NCBI RefSeq assembly: GCF_023145695.1
Contig: NZ_JAJHVV010000006.1
Span: 248,001-312,000, forward strand
Direction: 5' to 3'
Origin: Vibrio amylolyticus
GTDB lineage: Bacteria; Pseudomonadota; Gammaproteobacteria; Enterobacterales; Vibrionaceae
Length of the DNA: 64,000 bases
A program made the position numbers and the translations under genes. Every line of letters begins with the position of its first letter. Position 1 is the stretch's first letter. A model generated the notes under the pieces. The model was not told the origin of the DNA. It was given only the letters and a program-made list of their open reading frames with translations, and searched no databases. Positions 28,295 through 37,486 of the stretch are shown one piece after another.

Positions 28295-29995
28295 TTGCTA
28301 AAAAGGGTTAAACACTCGGTGACGAGTACGATTGCAAAAGCGATGTTATTGATTGTTTCGTTGTCATTGGTGACGACAAGTTTGGCAATCGTTACGCTTG
28401 TATCGAGCATAAATGATGCCGAGGCGGTCAACGTTGCTGGTTCAATGAGAATGCAAAGCTATCGTTTGGCTTACGATATTGAAACTGACTCAGTAAACTA
28501 TGATTCTCACATCTATCAGTTTGAACGTTCTATCTACTCACCGTCGATGAAACAACTTCAGGGCTTCATCGTACCTAAAGATATTACACAAGATTACTAC
28601 AATTTGATTAGTCGTTGGCATGAATTGAAGATGATTCTTACAAGCCAAGATAAAGAACAATACTCCGCAGGTGTTGCCCAGTTCGTGTCACAAATAGATG
28701 ATTTTGTATTTAAACTGCAGATGTTTTCAGAGCGAAAAATGATCATACTTGCATGGGTTGGAGGGCTTGGCTTAGGTACTATCATGCTTGTTAGTGTTTA
28801 TGTTGTTCTTTATATTCGAAGAGAAATCGTTGGTCCGTTGAAAGCTCTAGTGACGGCTAGCGATCAAATTAAAAACCGAACGTTTGACGTGGCACTCGAT
28901 ACATCAAGCCAAAGTGAAATGGGTATTCTAACTCGTGCATTTAATAGAATGGCAGCAGATTTAGGTAACCTCTATTCTGGATTAGAGAAAGCCGTTAACG
29001 ATAAAACACATCGATTACAACACGCCAATCAGTCTCTTGGTGTCCTCTATAAATCCTCTCAAGAGTTAACAGCATCTAGAATTACTCAAGAAAATTTTCA
29101 GGCGATACTCAACCAGATCGCAAACATTGAAGGAATAAAAGCCGCGCAAATTGAGATATCCGAAGCTGGGGTTAAAAATACAACACTGGTTGCTGGTGAG
29201 GTTTGTGATAATTACGATAAAAAGAAGCCTTTTGAATTAGATGGTGTTCAATTGGGTTTTCTCTATTGGAAAAGTGGGTTACCTTGCCCAGATCAGGCGT
29301 TGATTGACAATTTTGTACAAATATTATCAAGAGCCATTTATTATAATCAGGCTCAAAGACAAGCAGAGCAATTGTTGATCATGGAGGAAAGAGCCACTAT
29401 TGCACGTGAATTGCACGACTCGTTGGCTCAGTCACTGTCTTATTTGAAAATTCAGGTATCGTTGTTAAAGAAAGTGTTAGCAAAACAAGAGCCTAATCAA
29501 CATACCGCTAAAACAGAGGTTGTCATTGGAGAAATTCATACAGGTATTTCATCGGCATATACTCAACTTAGAGAGTTATTAACAACGTTTCGATTGACGA
29601 TAAAAGAAGGCAGTTTCGGTCAAGCGGTACAAGAGATGTTGTCACAGTTAGAACAGCAAACAGAAGCGGAAATTCAGTTGGATAATGAGCTATCATCGAT
29701 TGAGCTAGACGCACATCAGCAAGTACATTTGCTGCAGTTGATCCGTGAAGCCACTATGAACGCCATTAAACACGCTAATGCTTCAAAAATTGAAGTAAAA
29801 TGTTTAGAAAAAGATAACACAGTTACTGTTTCTATTGTCGATAACGGTATCGGCTTTGAAAAAAATGTAGAGAAATTGAATCACTATGGAACGACAATAA
29901 TGCACGAACGGGCATCTCGCTTAAATGGTGATTTACAAATAAGCTCTTCGAAACACAACGGGTGTGCAGTAACCCTTACATATCAACGAGCTTAA
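28295..29995 (+). CDS. narQ: NarQ, nitrate/nitrite sensor kinase
   Basis: 566-residue membrane kinase. An N-terminal membrane helix (about 15-37), a periplasmic P-box-like segment (NVAGSMRMQSYRLAYDIE) that binds nitrate, a second helix near 155-175, HAMP, a signalling linker, then HisKA_3 with His374 in ARELHDSLAQSL and an HATPase. It activates the adjacent narP. The start is TTG with an AAGGGG site about seven bases upstream. Its divergence from napF matches the V. cholerae order. Confidence 0.92.
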   Translation: MLKRVKHSVTSTIAKAMLLIVSLSLVTTSLAIVTLVSSINDAEAVNVAGSMRMQSYRLAYDIETDSVNYDSHIYQFERSIYSPSMKQLQGFIVPKDITQDYYNLISRWHELKMILTSQDKEQYSAGVAQFVSQIDDFVFKLQMFSERKMIILAWVGGLGLGTIMLVSVYVVLYIRREIVGPLKALVTASDQIKNRTFDVALDTSSQSEMGILTRAFNRMAADLGNLYSGLEKAVNDKTHRLQHANQSLGVLYKSSQELTASRITQENFQAILNQIANIEGIKAAQIEISEAGVKNTTLVAGEVCDNYDKKKPFELDGVQLGFLYWKSGLPCPDQALIDNFVQILSRAIYYNQAQRQAEQLLIMEERATIARELHDSLAQSLSYLKIQVSLLKKVLAKQEPNQHTAKTEVVIGEIHTGISSAYTQLRELLTTFRLTIKEGSFGQAVQEMLSQLEQQTEAEIQLDNELSSIELDAHQQVHLLQLIREATMNAIKHANASKIEVKCLEKDNTVTVSIVDNGIGFEKNVEKLNHYGTTIMHERASRLNGDLQISSSKHNGCAVTLTYQRA

Positions 29996-30006
29996 GGAAG
30001 TAGATT

Positions 30007-30639
30007 TTGACGAATTGTAAAGTAATGCTGGTGGATGACCACCCGTTAATGCGACGTGGTATTAGTCAATTATTAGCTTTTGAAGATGAATTTGATGTTG
30101 TCGCGGAAGCGAGTAACGGTGCTGATGCGATTGCCAAAGCACATGAGATCGATCCAGATTTAATTTTGCTTGATCTCAATATGAAAGGAATGTCGGGGTT
30201 AGATACGCTAAAAGCGCTACGTGCTGATGGTGCGACGGCGGCGATTGTTATTTTGACTGTTTCTGACAATGCAGCAGACATCGAAGCGATCATTAAAGCG
30301 GGCGCAGATGGATACTTATTAAAAGATACGGAACCTGATGACCTTGTCACACTATTAAAGCAAGCGACAACGGGCACTAAAGCTTACAGTGAAGAAGTCG
30401 TGAAATACCTAGAAAATAGAGGCTCGGAAGAAGACATATTCTCCCAACTCACGACACGTGAAAGGCAGATATTACAAGAGGTGGCAAAAGGGTTTAGAAA
30501 CAAACAAATTGCCGACAGGTTATTTATTTCTGAATCGACGGTAAAGGTGCATATGAAGAGTCTTTTAAAGAAGCTTAAAGTCCCTTCGAGAACCGCAGCT
30601 ACGGTTCTTTATTTAGAGCGTTATGGTGATTCTAAGTAG
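30007..30639 (+). CDS. narP: NarP-type nitrate response regulator
   Basis: 210 residues. Receiver domain with the acidic pair in VDDHPLMRRG and phospho-acceptor Asp56 in LILLDLNMKG, then a LuxR-type helix-turn-helix (LTTRERQILQEVAKGFRNKQIADRLF is split over about 150-200). Controls nap expression in response to nitrate. The start is a TTG with AAGGAAG upstream, so both genes of this pair begin with TTG, which may keep their levels low. It lies 11 bases after narQ. NarL is the alternative name; neighbourhood favours NarP. Confidence 0.9.
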   Translation: MTNCKVMLVDDHPLMRRGISQLLAFEDEFDVVAEASNGADAIAKAHEIDPDLILLDLNMKGMSGLDTLKALRADGATAAIVILTVSDNAADIEAIIKAGADGYLLKDTEPDDLVTLLKQATTGTKAYSEEVVKYLENRGSEEDIFSQLTTRERQILQEVAKGFRNKQIADRLFISESTVKVHMKSLLKKLKVPSRTAATVLYLERYGDSK

Positions 30640-30695
30640 AGCGGCGACCAGTACAACTATTAGTCACCTTTCCTGCTATAAAACGATGATATTTT

Positions 30696-30726
30696 AAGGC
30701 CTCTTAATTATTTATGAGGGGCCTTT
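30696..30726 (+). terminator. Intrinsic terminator of narQP
   Basis: AAGGCC with GGCCTT closing a longer stem, including one T-G pair, followed by a short T tract, 57 bp after narP. Confidence 0.8.
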
Positions 30727-30857
30727 CTATTGAACAGTAAACCGACGAAGATGCAATGTGAAATTGGGGGAGAGGCAATTACGAGTACCATTTGACAGAT
30801 AATAAGCGGGAGAAATAACTCTATTTTATTGTCGAGGAAGGGTTTTGTATGTGTCGG

Positions 30858-31649
30858 TTAGACGACTTCTTTTACGTCAGTTCGGATTGCTTCGGGGGTA
30901 CCTAGATAAAAGCCTTGATACATATCCAAATTTAGTTTGATCATAGAGTCATAGTGCTGTTGAGTTTCTATCCCCTCTACAATTACTTTTGCTCCAATAG
31001 ACCTTGCTAATTTGATGCCTTCGAGAAGCCTATTTGTCTGTCCAGACATATGCTCTAGTAATAATTCTCTGTCTAATTTAACGATATTAGGCTGAAGTGA
31101 TTTAACGCGCTCCATCGTCGATGCACACGCACCGAAGTCATCAATTGCAATACTGTATCCAGAAGTAGAAAGTTTTTTAATAGCTTCAAGGAAGAGATAC
31201 TCGTTATTAGCATTCAGTTCTACGATTTCCATAATAACTTGAGAACGGTCGATGTTAAGCTCGTTCAAGCGATTGGATAGCAAGCAGTTATTGACATCAT
31301 GTAAAGCAAAATACTCACTAACACTAGGCAATATATTCAGAAATAATTTTAGTTTTTTGTATTCAGAGATAGCGAAGTTTCTGATATGAATGACACGACT
31401 TAACTTATCCAAATTGATTTTGTCTTTTATAGAAATCTCTGTTGAACTGAAAAAAAGATCAGGGCGAACTGATTTCCCTTCCAAGGTAGTGATTCTAACT
31501 AATGCCTCTACTCCTACAATTTTATGACTACGCCCAAATATTGGTTGAAAAACACTGTGTATTCGCCAATTCGAATAACGAGCAATATACTCACCATTCT
31601 CATTAAGAGAGATTAAACTTTGAAACTGTTTTCTCGTAGTTAGAATCAT
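30858..31649 (-). CDS. Stand-alone EAL-domain phosphodiesterase
   Basis: 263 residues, almost all EAL domain, with no sensor or membrane segment. The catalytic set is present: EALVR, LNILPS, MEIVEL, IDDFGACAS, VKLDREL, VEGIET and YQGFYLG. It is therefore expected to hydrolyse c-di-GMP. The DDFG sits in a slightly divergent context (DDFGACAS). No ribosome site is evident before the ATG. It is separated by 150 bp from the lipase gene upstream on the same strand. Confidence 0.85.
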   Translation of the reverse strand: MILTTRKQFQSLISLNENGEYIARYSNWRIHSVFQPIFGRSHKIVGVEALVRITTLEGKSVRPDLFFSSTEISIKDKINLDKLSRVIHIRNFAISEYKKLKLFLNILPSVSEYFALHDVNNCLLSNRLNELNIDRSQVIMEIVELNANNEYLFLEAIKKLSTSGYSIAIDDFGACASTMERVKSLQPNIVKLDRELLLEHMSGQTNRLLEGIKLARSIGAKVIVEGIETQQHYDSMIKLNLDMYQGFYLGTPEAIRTDVKEVV

Positions 31650-31799
31650 AGTGTCTGAGCAATTATTAAGCTTCTTTAAAAATCATATACATATACTAAT
31701 TAAACGTTTAAAGAGTGACACAGAATTTGTAAACAAATGCGATCATGACTCAAAATATACTCATCAACACATGAAAATTCAGACTGGTTTCAAATTTTT

Positions 31800-32588
31800 T
31801 CAACGCTCATCAAAATAATCTTTGTTACGAATATATTTGCTCATTAGATGATAAGTAAAAGGCCTCAGAACCCAAGAGCTAATTGATCGTAAGAATCTTA
31901 TGATAGTCGGGGTATTTTCGTAGATCTTTTGATTATAGAGCCAAAGAAGTTTACCAGCATGGCAGTAAAGAAAGGGGATAGGCGGTAAAAACGTGACGAT
32001 ATCGAGGTCACAACAGATCCGATACGTTTTGTGTTTTAGTGAATATTTATTCGAAAAAAGTCGGCCACCAATTGCTGGTTGTCCGAAAGTAACGACTCGT
32101 TTTATCGATTTAGGGTATTGCTTTTCTATTGCATCACCAATGATGCACCCAATCGCACCTCCAGAGGAGTGTCCGGTTAGAGTGATCCGTTTACCTTGTT
32201 TAATTAGCGGTGAAATGACGGATAACAGTCGTTCAAAAACCGTGACGCCTAAGGTGTCATGATTGTATTTAGGAAGGCTTTCTTGAGAAAGAAGATGATG
32301 AAACCCAGAGTGAATAGAGTATTCTAAACCAAACTCCTGACAGCTTTTATGCCAAATCCTAGTGGTCAGTACCCAGTCCCATAGGTTATGAGAACCTTTA
32401 ATCACGATAATTACTTCATCATCGTGATTGTTCCACAACACTCTTATAAAAGTCTGCCCGAACCGATTATTGATAACCCTCTGTCCTCTGGGTGAGAAAC
32501 CATAGTTACTCTGCTTAAAAACCCTTTTGTAACTAAGGTTGCACAGTACGGCATAGCGCTCATATTGATATCGTTTTAACGTTTTCAC
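31800..32588 (-). CDS. Class 3 lipase-like alpha/beta hydrolase
   Basis: 262 residues. The nucleophile elbow is GHSSGGAIGCIIG (Gly-His-Ser-Ser-Gly), preceded by ITLT, and a likely catalytic Asp lies in CCDLDIVTFLPP with a His in CHAGKLLW. This is the lipase_3 pattern. The start is GTG and no signal peptide is visible, so a cytoplasmic or membrane-associated role is more likely than secretion. A stretch IRVLWNNHDDEVIIVIKGSHN is typical of this family. Substrate unknown. Confidence 0.78.
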   Translation of the reverse strand: MKTLKRYQYERYAVLCNLSYKRVFKQSNYGFSPRGQRVINNRFGQTFIRVLWNNHDDEVIIVIKGSHNLWDWVLTTRIWHKSCQEFGLEYSIHSGFHHLLSQESLPKYNHDTLGVTVFERLLSVISPLIKQGKRITLTGHSSGGAIGCIIGDAIEKQYPKSIKRVVTFGQPAIGGRLFSNKYSLKHKTYRICCDLDIVTFLPPIPFLYCHAGKLLWLYNQKIYENTPTIIRFLRSISSWVLRPFTYHLMSKYIRNKDYFDER

Positions 32589-32681
32589 TTTTTATGGACT
32601 AGATTCAATCACTTTGATGGGTAGAGTTAGTGTATGACCGATGAGTGAAAGAAAAATGACAGAGAAGGCGTGTTCAGTTTT

Positions 32682-33317
32682 TTAATTCCATTGAATGATA
32701 GCGTAAAGCTGAATGTACTTTCTCACCAATTGCTGGTTTTTAGAGTGCTTCAAAGGATGAGAGAATTTAATATAGTAAGGGCTTAATTGATATTGCTTTT
32801 CCAGTAAAAAGGTAAGTTGAGAGTCGCTTTCATATAAACTGATACCTTGAGCGCTATATTGATCAATCTCTTCAGGGAGTTGGCCTGTCCACCAGTGCAG
32901 TAATTCTCGACTTTGTTTACTGCGGCTGATCCAGTGATCTGAAAGCAACAGTAAAAGGTCATTGGGTTGAATAGCGAAGCCATATTCTTGTTGCCATTCA
33001 CCTATGTCTTTCATCAACTTTTTTCGACAAGTTTTGCCTGCACTGACCATATGATGCGTCAATATCCAAACAGTACCGACGTCTGAGCTGACACGGTAGT
33101 GGTGAGGGTTTTCACTTGCTTTGGTGGATTCGAGGGCACTGTAATCACAATAGTGACCGAACTCATTGAGCGTACGGGTAAGGCGTCGTGAAAATGCTAA
33201 GCCTAAATGGTGTTGACTCATACCTTGATTGTGAATTGTTGGGTAGTGCTTTTCACACAACTTCAAGCAATCAGCTTGAAATTCGTTAACACTTTGAATT
33301 AACACATCTAGTAGCAA
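32682..33317 (-). CDS. Uncharacterised 211-residue protein
   Basis: I do not recognise the family. The start is a TTG with GAGG eight bases upstream. The protein is Gln-, His- and Leu-rich with a conserved-looking core (HHLGLAFSRRLTRTLNEFG and WILTHHMVSAGKTCRKKLM), and no membrane segments or signal peptide. Several His and Trp residues (HWISR, HWWTG) cluster in the middle. It precedes the lipase gene by 93 bp on the same strand and could be co-transcribed with it. Confidence 0.6.
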   Translation of the reverse strand: MLLDVLIQSVNEFQADCLKLCEKHYPTIHNQGMSQHHLGLAFSRRLTRTLNEFGHYCDYSALESTKASENPHHYRVSSDVGTVWILTHHMVSAGKTCRKKLMKDIGEWQQEYGFAIQPNDLLLLLSDHWISRSKQSRELLHWWTGQLPEEIDQYSAQGISLYESDSQLTFLLEKQYQLSPYYIKFSHPLKHSKNQQLVRKYIQLYAIIQWN

Positions 33318-33504
33318 CGGTTGTACCTCAGAAAAGAGAGACTGGCTTAGGTTCGGGCCGAGTCAATTATTTCTAAAGATTACCATAGCTACGATGCAGT
33401 TCAGTGCAGAATGTCTAACTTCATGATCATTCCCACTTTTCTACGTAATAAACGAAGAAAAACTTGATAACATGGATGTTGATTTATACATAAGGAAGAA
33501 TTTA

Positions 33505-33753
33505 ATGTCAGACATCGAGTTTACCAGTAAACAAAAACAGGCGATGAGTGAAGACTTACAGCACTATCTAGAGAATGAATTTGACGTTGAAATAGGCCAA
33601 TTTGATGCTGAATTCCTGTTTGAACATATTTGTAAAAATTTTGGTCCTGCTTTCTACAACAAAGGTCTTCAAGACGCGCAAGCAATCGTGGAGAAAAAAG
33701 TGATGGACATTACCGATGAAATCTATCAAATAGAAAAAATATCAGATTTTTAA
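33505..33753 (+). CDS. DUF2164 family small protein
   Basis: 82 residues. Reads like the DUF2164 family: FTSKQKQAMSEDLQHYLENE, VEIGQFDAEFLFEHI, FGPAFYNKGLQDAQAI, and a glutamate-rich C-terminus. The family function is unknown. Start at ATG 33505 is chosen because AAGGAAG lies about seven bases upstream; the longer frame from 33472 has none. Confidence 0.8.
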   Translation: MSDIEFTSKQKQAMSEDLQHYLENEFDVEIGQFDAEFLFEHICKNFGPAFYNKGLQDAQAIVEKKVMDITDEIYQIEKISDF

Positions 33754-33981
33754 TAAGTTAGGTTGTTTCTTGAGCAACACCTGCTAGTTTTAAGTAACGT
33801 GTCAGTAACCATTGATCATACGCATCGTTCCTAATTGAATCTTGTTTAAAAATTTTGAACGACTTCTTCGATGTAGAGACCTTTTATAACTGTAAAATTT
33901 GGTAAATACTCTGTACATAGAATCTCACTCTCTTATTCTTAGTGAGTAAGATTCGCATTCTTAACTATTATGGAAGACACA

Positions 33982-34518
33982 ATGAGTAGTAATGTACAGA
34001 TTTATAATTTGCCGGCTCGAATTGTTCACTGGGTATCCGCACTAGCCATCATAGGGCTATTTGGTGTTGGTTATTGGATGGTTGATTTGAGCTACTACAG
34101 TGAGTGGTATCGGACTGCTCCTCATTGGCATAAATCGATAGGCATATTACTAGGTTTACTGACCGTGTTCCGATTGTTGTGGAAAATGTTTACCTCGTCT
34201 CCTCAAATTGAAGGTAACCATTTTGAAAAAGTCGCGGCGAAAGCTGCCCACGGTCTTGTCTATGTTCTTCTCTTTTTACTATTTACTACTGGTTATCTAA
34301 TTTCAACGGAAGACGGTCGTGGTATAGACGTTTTTGGTTGGTTTACTGTCCCTGGTATGGGCGCCTTTTTTGAAGGCCAAGCGGACCTTTCTGGGGAAAT
34401 TCATGAAATCGCAGCATGGAGTCTGATTGTACTAAGCAGTGTTCATGCATTAGCGGCACTCAAGCATCACTTTATTACGAAAGATAATACGCTCAACAAG
34501 ATGATAGGAAAAATCTAA
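33982..34518 (+). CDS. yceJ: Cytochrome b561 YceJ
   Basis: 178-residue inner-membrane cytochrome with four hydrophobic segments and the haem-ligand histidines of the b561 group (RIVHW, HWHKS, AHGLVYV, HEIAA/VHALAALKHH). It is thought to move electrons to its partner YceI. ATG 33982 is preferred because GGAAG lies just upstream, within a longer frame opening at 33970. Its TAA stop overlaps the yceI ATG by one base (TAATG), as expected for a coupled pair. Confidence 0.9.
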   Translation: MSSNVQIYNLPARIVHWVSALAIIGLFGVGYWMVDLSYYSEWYRTAPHWHKSIGILLGLLTVFRLLWKMFTSSPQIEGNHFEKVAAKAAHGLVYVLLFLLFTTGYLISTEDGRGIDVFGWFTVPGMGAFFEGQADLSGEIHEIAAWSLIVLSSVHALAALKHHFITKDNTLNKMIGKI

Positions 34519-35087
34519 TGAAAAAAACACTAATGGCAGCAGGAATGGCGATAGCAATGTTCTCTTCAATGGGAGCAAGTGCGGCGGATTATGTAATTGA
34601 TACAAAGGGAGCGCATGCTTCGATTAACTTCAAAGTGAGCCACCTTGGTTATAGCTTCATTAAAGGTCGCTTCAATCAATTTGACGGTGAATTTTCATTT
34701 GATTCATCAGACGTTGAGAGCTCTAGGGTCAAAGTTAATGTCGATACTCGTAGCTTGGACTCAAACCACGCTGAGCGCGATAAGCATTTACGTAGCGACG
34801 ATTTTATCAATGCATCTAAGTTTAGTACCGCAACTTTTGTGAGTAATAAAGTTATTGATAATGGTGAAGGGCAGTTCGACATTGTTGGCGATCTTTCGTT
34901 GCATGGGGTGACTAAACCTATAACGATCAATGCGGATTTAATTGGCGAAGGAACAGACCCTTGGGGTGGAGAGCGTGTTGGTTTCGTTGGAACAACGAGA
35001 CTAGAACTTGCTGATTTTGCAATTAAAGTGATGGGCGATTCAAGCTATGTCGATATGGAGTTACATATCGAAGGCGTTAAGAAATAA
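34518..35087 (+). CDS. yceI: YceI, periplasmic lipid-binding protein
   Basis: 189 residues. Signal peptide (MKKTLMAAGMAIAMFSSMGASA) then the YceI lipocalin-like pattern: YVIDTKGAHASINFKVSHLG, VDTRSLDSNHAERDKHLRS, FVSNKV and a LHGVTKPI block. It binds isoprenoid lipids in a hydrophobic tube and works with the YceJ cytochrome. Related proteins answer high pH or osmotic stress. A strong terminator follows. Confidence 0.93.
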   Translation: MKKTLMAAGMAIAMFSSMGASAADYVIDTKGAHASINFKVSHLGYSFIKGRFNQFDGEFSFDSSDVESSRVKVNVDTRSLDSNHAERDKHLRSDDFINASKFSTATFVSNKVIDNGEGQFDIVGDLSLHGVTKPITINADLIGEGTDPWGGERVGFVGTTRLELADFAIKVMGDSSYVDMELHIEGVKK

Positions 35088-35111
35088 ATTCGTGCAATTT
35101 GTAAGATAATT

Positions 35112-35146
35112 AGCCCATGGCGATGATGACGCTATGGGCTTTTTTG
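35112..35146. terminator. Intrinsic terminator between yceI and focA-like gene
   Basis: Stem AGCCCATGGCG paired with CGCTATGGGCT, one mismatch, followed by six T. It serves the convergent pair. Confidence 0.9.
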
Positions 35147-35161
35147 TAGAAATCTACTTAG

Positions 35162-36613
35162 TTAGGCGGTTTCTTGACGGTGCGTTGGCATCATTGTTAA
35201 ACGTTCACCATAAATTGGACGCAGAGCCAACATGATATCGTTTCTTGATATAACCCCGACAAACTCTTCACCATCTAAAACAGGAATACATTGAGGTTTA
35301 GTGACTTTCATTGTTTTTGCACGTACTTCTAATGGAAGAGGGTTGAGCGTTGTTGCTATACCGGCATTGTTAACCGGATACAGTTGCTCTTTGTCAATAC
35401 ACAAGAACTCTGTTACATCAATTACGCGCTCATTTGATTGTATTGCGATTACATCACGAGTCATCAAGTCGACGACTTTTTGCGTTGTTTTTGGTGAATA
35501 GTTTTCACACCAAAGATCAACCATCACGTCATGAACTGAAAAGTATCCAACAAGACGTCCTTTAATGTCACAAACCGGTGCGCCGGAAAGCTTATTGTCC
35601 GTAATCAGGTCAATCGCAACAGATGTCGGCATTTCTGTCTCTAAAACAATCGGTTTAGTGTTCATAATCTGTTTGACTAATAGGTTGTTACGGTGCTCGT
35701 TGTTTTTAATTGACATGACGTTGGCTGTTCGTCGAATTGTTGATAAATTCGCTGCTTTTAGTTGAGGACGTCGGTAAATGCTCCAATTCGCTAGGCCCAC
35801 GAGTACAGCACCACCAACGATGTTTCCGAGAGTGACCGGAATAAGATTAGCAGTGAGAAAATTAGTGACATTGAGATCGGCATAGTTACTCGGTGAAGCG
35901 CCAATTTGTACCCAAAAACTCTCAGGAGCAAAGCTTTGCAGCACAATGCCGAGAGGAACCATAAACATATTCGCGACACAGTGTTCAAACCCAGTAGAGA
36001 CAAACATCGCGACGGGCAGAACGATTAGCATTGCTTTCGTCATCGCATTTTCAGAACAAAAAGTTAACCAAATGGCTAAACATACGAGCAAATTACACAG
36101 AATGCCCAAAGAGAACGCCTGTACTGTGGTGTGGTGTAATTTGTGCTGAGCAATATTGAGAGCGTTCAGCCCCCATTGTCCGTCATTTAGCTGGTAAAGC
36201 CCCGCTGCTGTGACGAGTAAAAGAAGTAACATCGCTCCCAAGAAATTACCGACATAAACCTTTGCCCAAATAGAGAGCATTTTGGAAAATGAAATTTGTT
36301 TATTAGCCCAAGATATACTTGAAAGAACAGAGCTGGTAAATAACTCCCCACCACAAAGAACAATGAAAATTAACCCCATACTGAAAGCAAGACCGCCCGC
36401 TAGGCGGCTAAGGCCCCAACCAGCGACGGCACTACCGGTCGTCACGGTAATGTAAAATATAAAAGCGAGACCGATAAATGCACCAGCCATGACGGATAGC
36501 CCTAATGTCATGCCACTGGTTTTCTTGGCTTTACTTAATGCGAATTTTTCGGCTTCAGCCATCATTTCACTCGGAGTAAATAGCTGATTATTTGTTGGTT
36601 GGTTTGTCGCCAT
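35162..36613 (-). CDS. Formate/nitrite channel (FocA family) fused to two CBS domains
   Basis: 483 residues. The first about 290 form a FocA/NirC-type pentameric channel with six membrane helices, including FYITVTTGSA, the family signature FEHCVANMF with its His, and NIVGGAVLVGLANW. Residues about 310-475 carry a pair of CBS domains (MNTKPIVLETEMPTSVAIDL, MTRDVIAIQSNERVIDVTEF, IPVLDGEEFVGVISRNDIML). CBS pairs usually bind adenosine nucleotides, so the channel may be gated by the energy state. Plain FocA lacks this tail. An FNR-like site lies 133 bp upstream. Confidence 0.88.
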   Translation of the reverse strand: MATNQPTNNQLFTPSEMMAEAEKFALSKAKKTSGMTLGLSVMAGAFIGLAFIFYITVTTGSAVAGWGLSRLAGGLAFSMGLIFIVLCGGELFTSSVLSSISWANKQISFSKMLSIWAKVYVGNFLGAMLLLLLVTAAGLYQLNDGQWGLNALNIAQHKLHHTTVQAFSLGILCNLLVCLAIWLTFCSENAMTKAMLIVLPVAMFVSTGFEHCVANMFMVPLGIVLQSFAPESFWVQIGASPSNYADLNVTNFLTANLIPVTLGNIVGGAVLVGLANWSIYRRPQLKAANLSTIRRTANVMSIKNNEHRNNLLVKQIMNTKPIVLETEMPTSVAIDLITDNKLSGAPVCDIKGRLVGYFSVHDVMVDLWCENYSPKTTQKVVDLMTRDVIAIQSNERVIDVTEFLCIDKEQLYPVNNAGIATTLNPLPLEVRAKTMKVTKPQCIPVLDGEEFVGVISRNDIMLALRPIYGERLTMMPTHRQETA

Positions 36614-36990
36614 AACAGATCCTTTGTTTTGGTATAGTTGAGTAACATGTGGCGATAGTCATACGTACCGTTACTCTCTTCTCATTACTGCAATATGTTA
36701 CTTACTTAATAGCAATTGATCTTACTTGTATAAGAATAATTAATCTTGATTGATATCATCATAAGTATATTTGATGCATGGTGTTAGGTTCTGTGTGTGA
36801 AATAGATGTATATAATTACATTTAGTGTTGTAAAAACGTTTGCCATCTAAATATCAAATTTATGTTACATCACGATCTTATTTTAATGTGATTTATATCA
36901 CTCATGTTGCAGGCGGGAAGACTTAGTATCCATGCTTGATTTGAGAATAATACCTCTTTGTCATTTCGAAGCTAGAGGTAAGGAGAAGCT
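36614..36990. promoter_or_regulatory. Divergent control region between the FocA-CBS and DUF1097 genes
   Basis: 377 bp without a gene. It contains a near-perfect FNR box, TTGATTGATATCAT, at 36746-36759 (one mismatch to TTGAT-N4-ATCAA) toward the channel gene. It also contains a good CRP-type site, TGTGATTTATATCACT at 36887-36902 (nine of ten core bases), about 90 bp before the DUF1097 start. The rest is AT-rich with no coding signs. Confidence 0.55.
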
Positions 36991-37464
36991 ATGAGTGTAT
37001 TAGTTGCCATTTCTTTAACAACGGGCGTGTTGTCTGGCATATGGGGTTGGGTTTCTATATCGCTAGGGCTATTATCTTGGGCTGGATTTTTAGGCTGTAC
37101 GAGCTACTTTGCGTCACCGAATAGTGGCTTGAAAGGGCTCGCCGAAAGTTTGATTACCAATATTACTGGCGTGTTCTGGGCCCTTGTTATTATCTACTTT
37201 TCTTCAATCTTTAGTATCGAGATCATTGGGTATATTGCAACAGCGGTTGTGGCATTTTTTATGTGTATTCAGGCAAAGCAAACTTGGTTAAGTTATATCC
37301 CTGGTACTTTTATTGGGTCGTGTGCAACGTTTGCAGCGAACGGTAATTGGCAGTTAGTCGTACCTTCAATTGTTTTAGGTGGCATCTTTGGTTACCTGAT
37401 GAAAGCGAGTGGTTTGTGGCTTCACAATAAATTGAATCAGCGTTCGCTGGTTACTGCACGTTAG
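36991..37464 (+). CDS. DUF1097 membrane protein
   Basis: 157 residues, four or five hydrophobic segments. It resembles the E. coli YcdZ / DUF1097 family, with AISLTTGVLSGIWGWVSISLG at the start and PSIVLGGIFGYLMKASGLW near the end. Function is unknown. A perfect AAGGAG lies six bases before the ATG. The CRP-like site upstream suggests control by carbon state. Confidence 0.8.
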   Translation: MSVLVAISLTTGVLSGIWGWVSISLGLLSWAGFLGCTSYFASPNSGLKGLAESLITNITGVFWALVIIYFSSIFSIEIIGYIATAVVAFFMCIQAKQTWLSYIPGTFIGSCATFAANGNWQLVVPSIVLGGIFGYLMKASGLWLHNKLNQRSLVTAR

Positions 37465-37486
37465 TAGTTAAACTCGCGGTGCAGCC

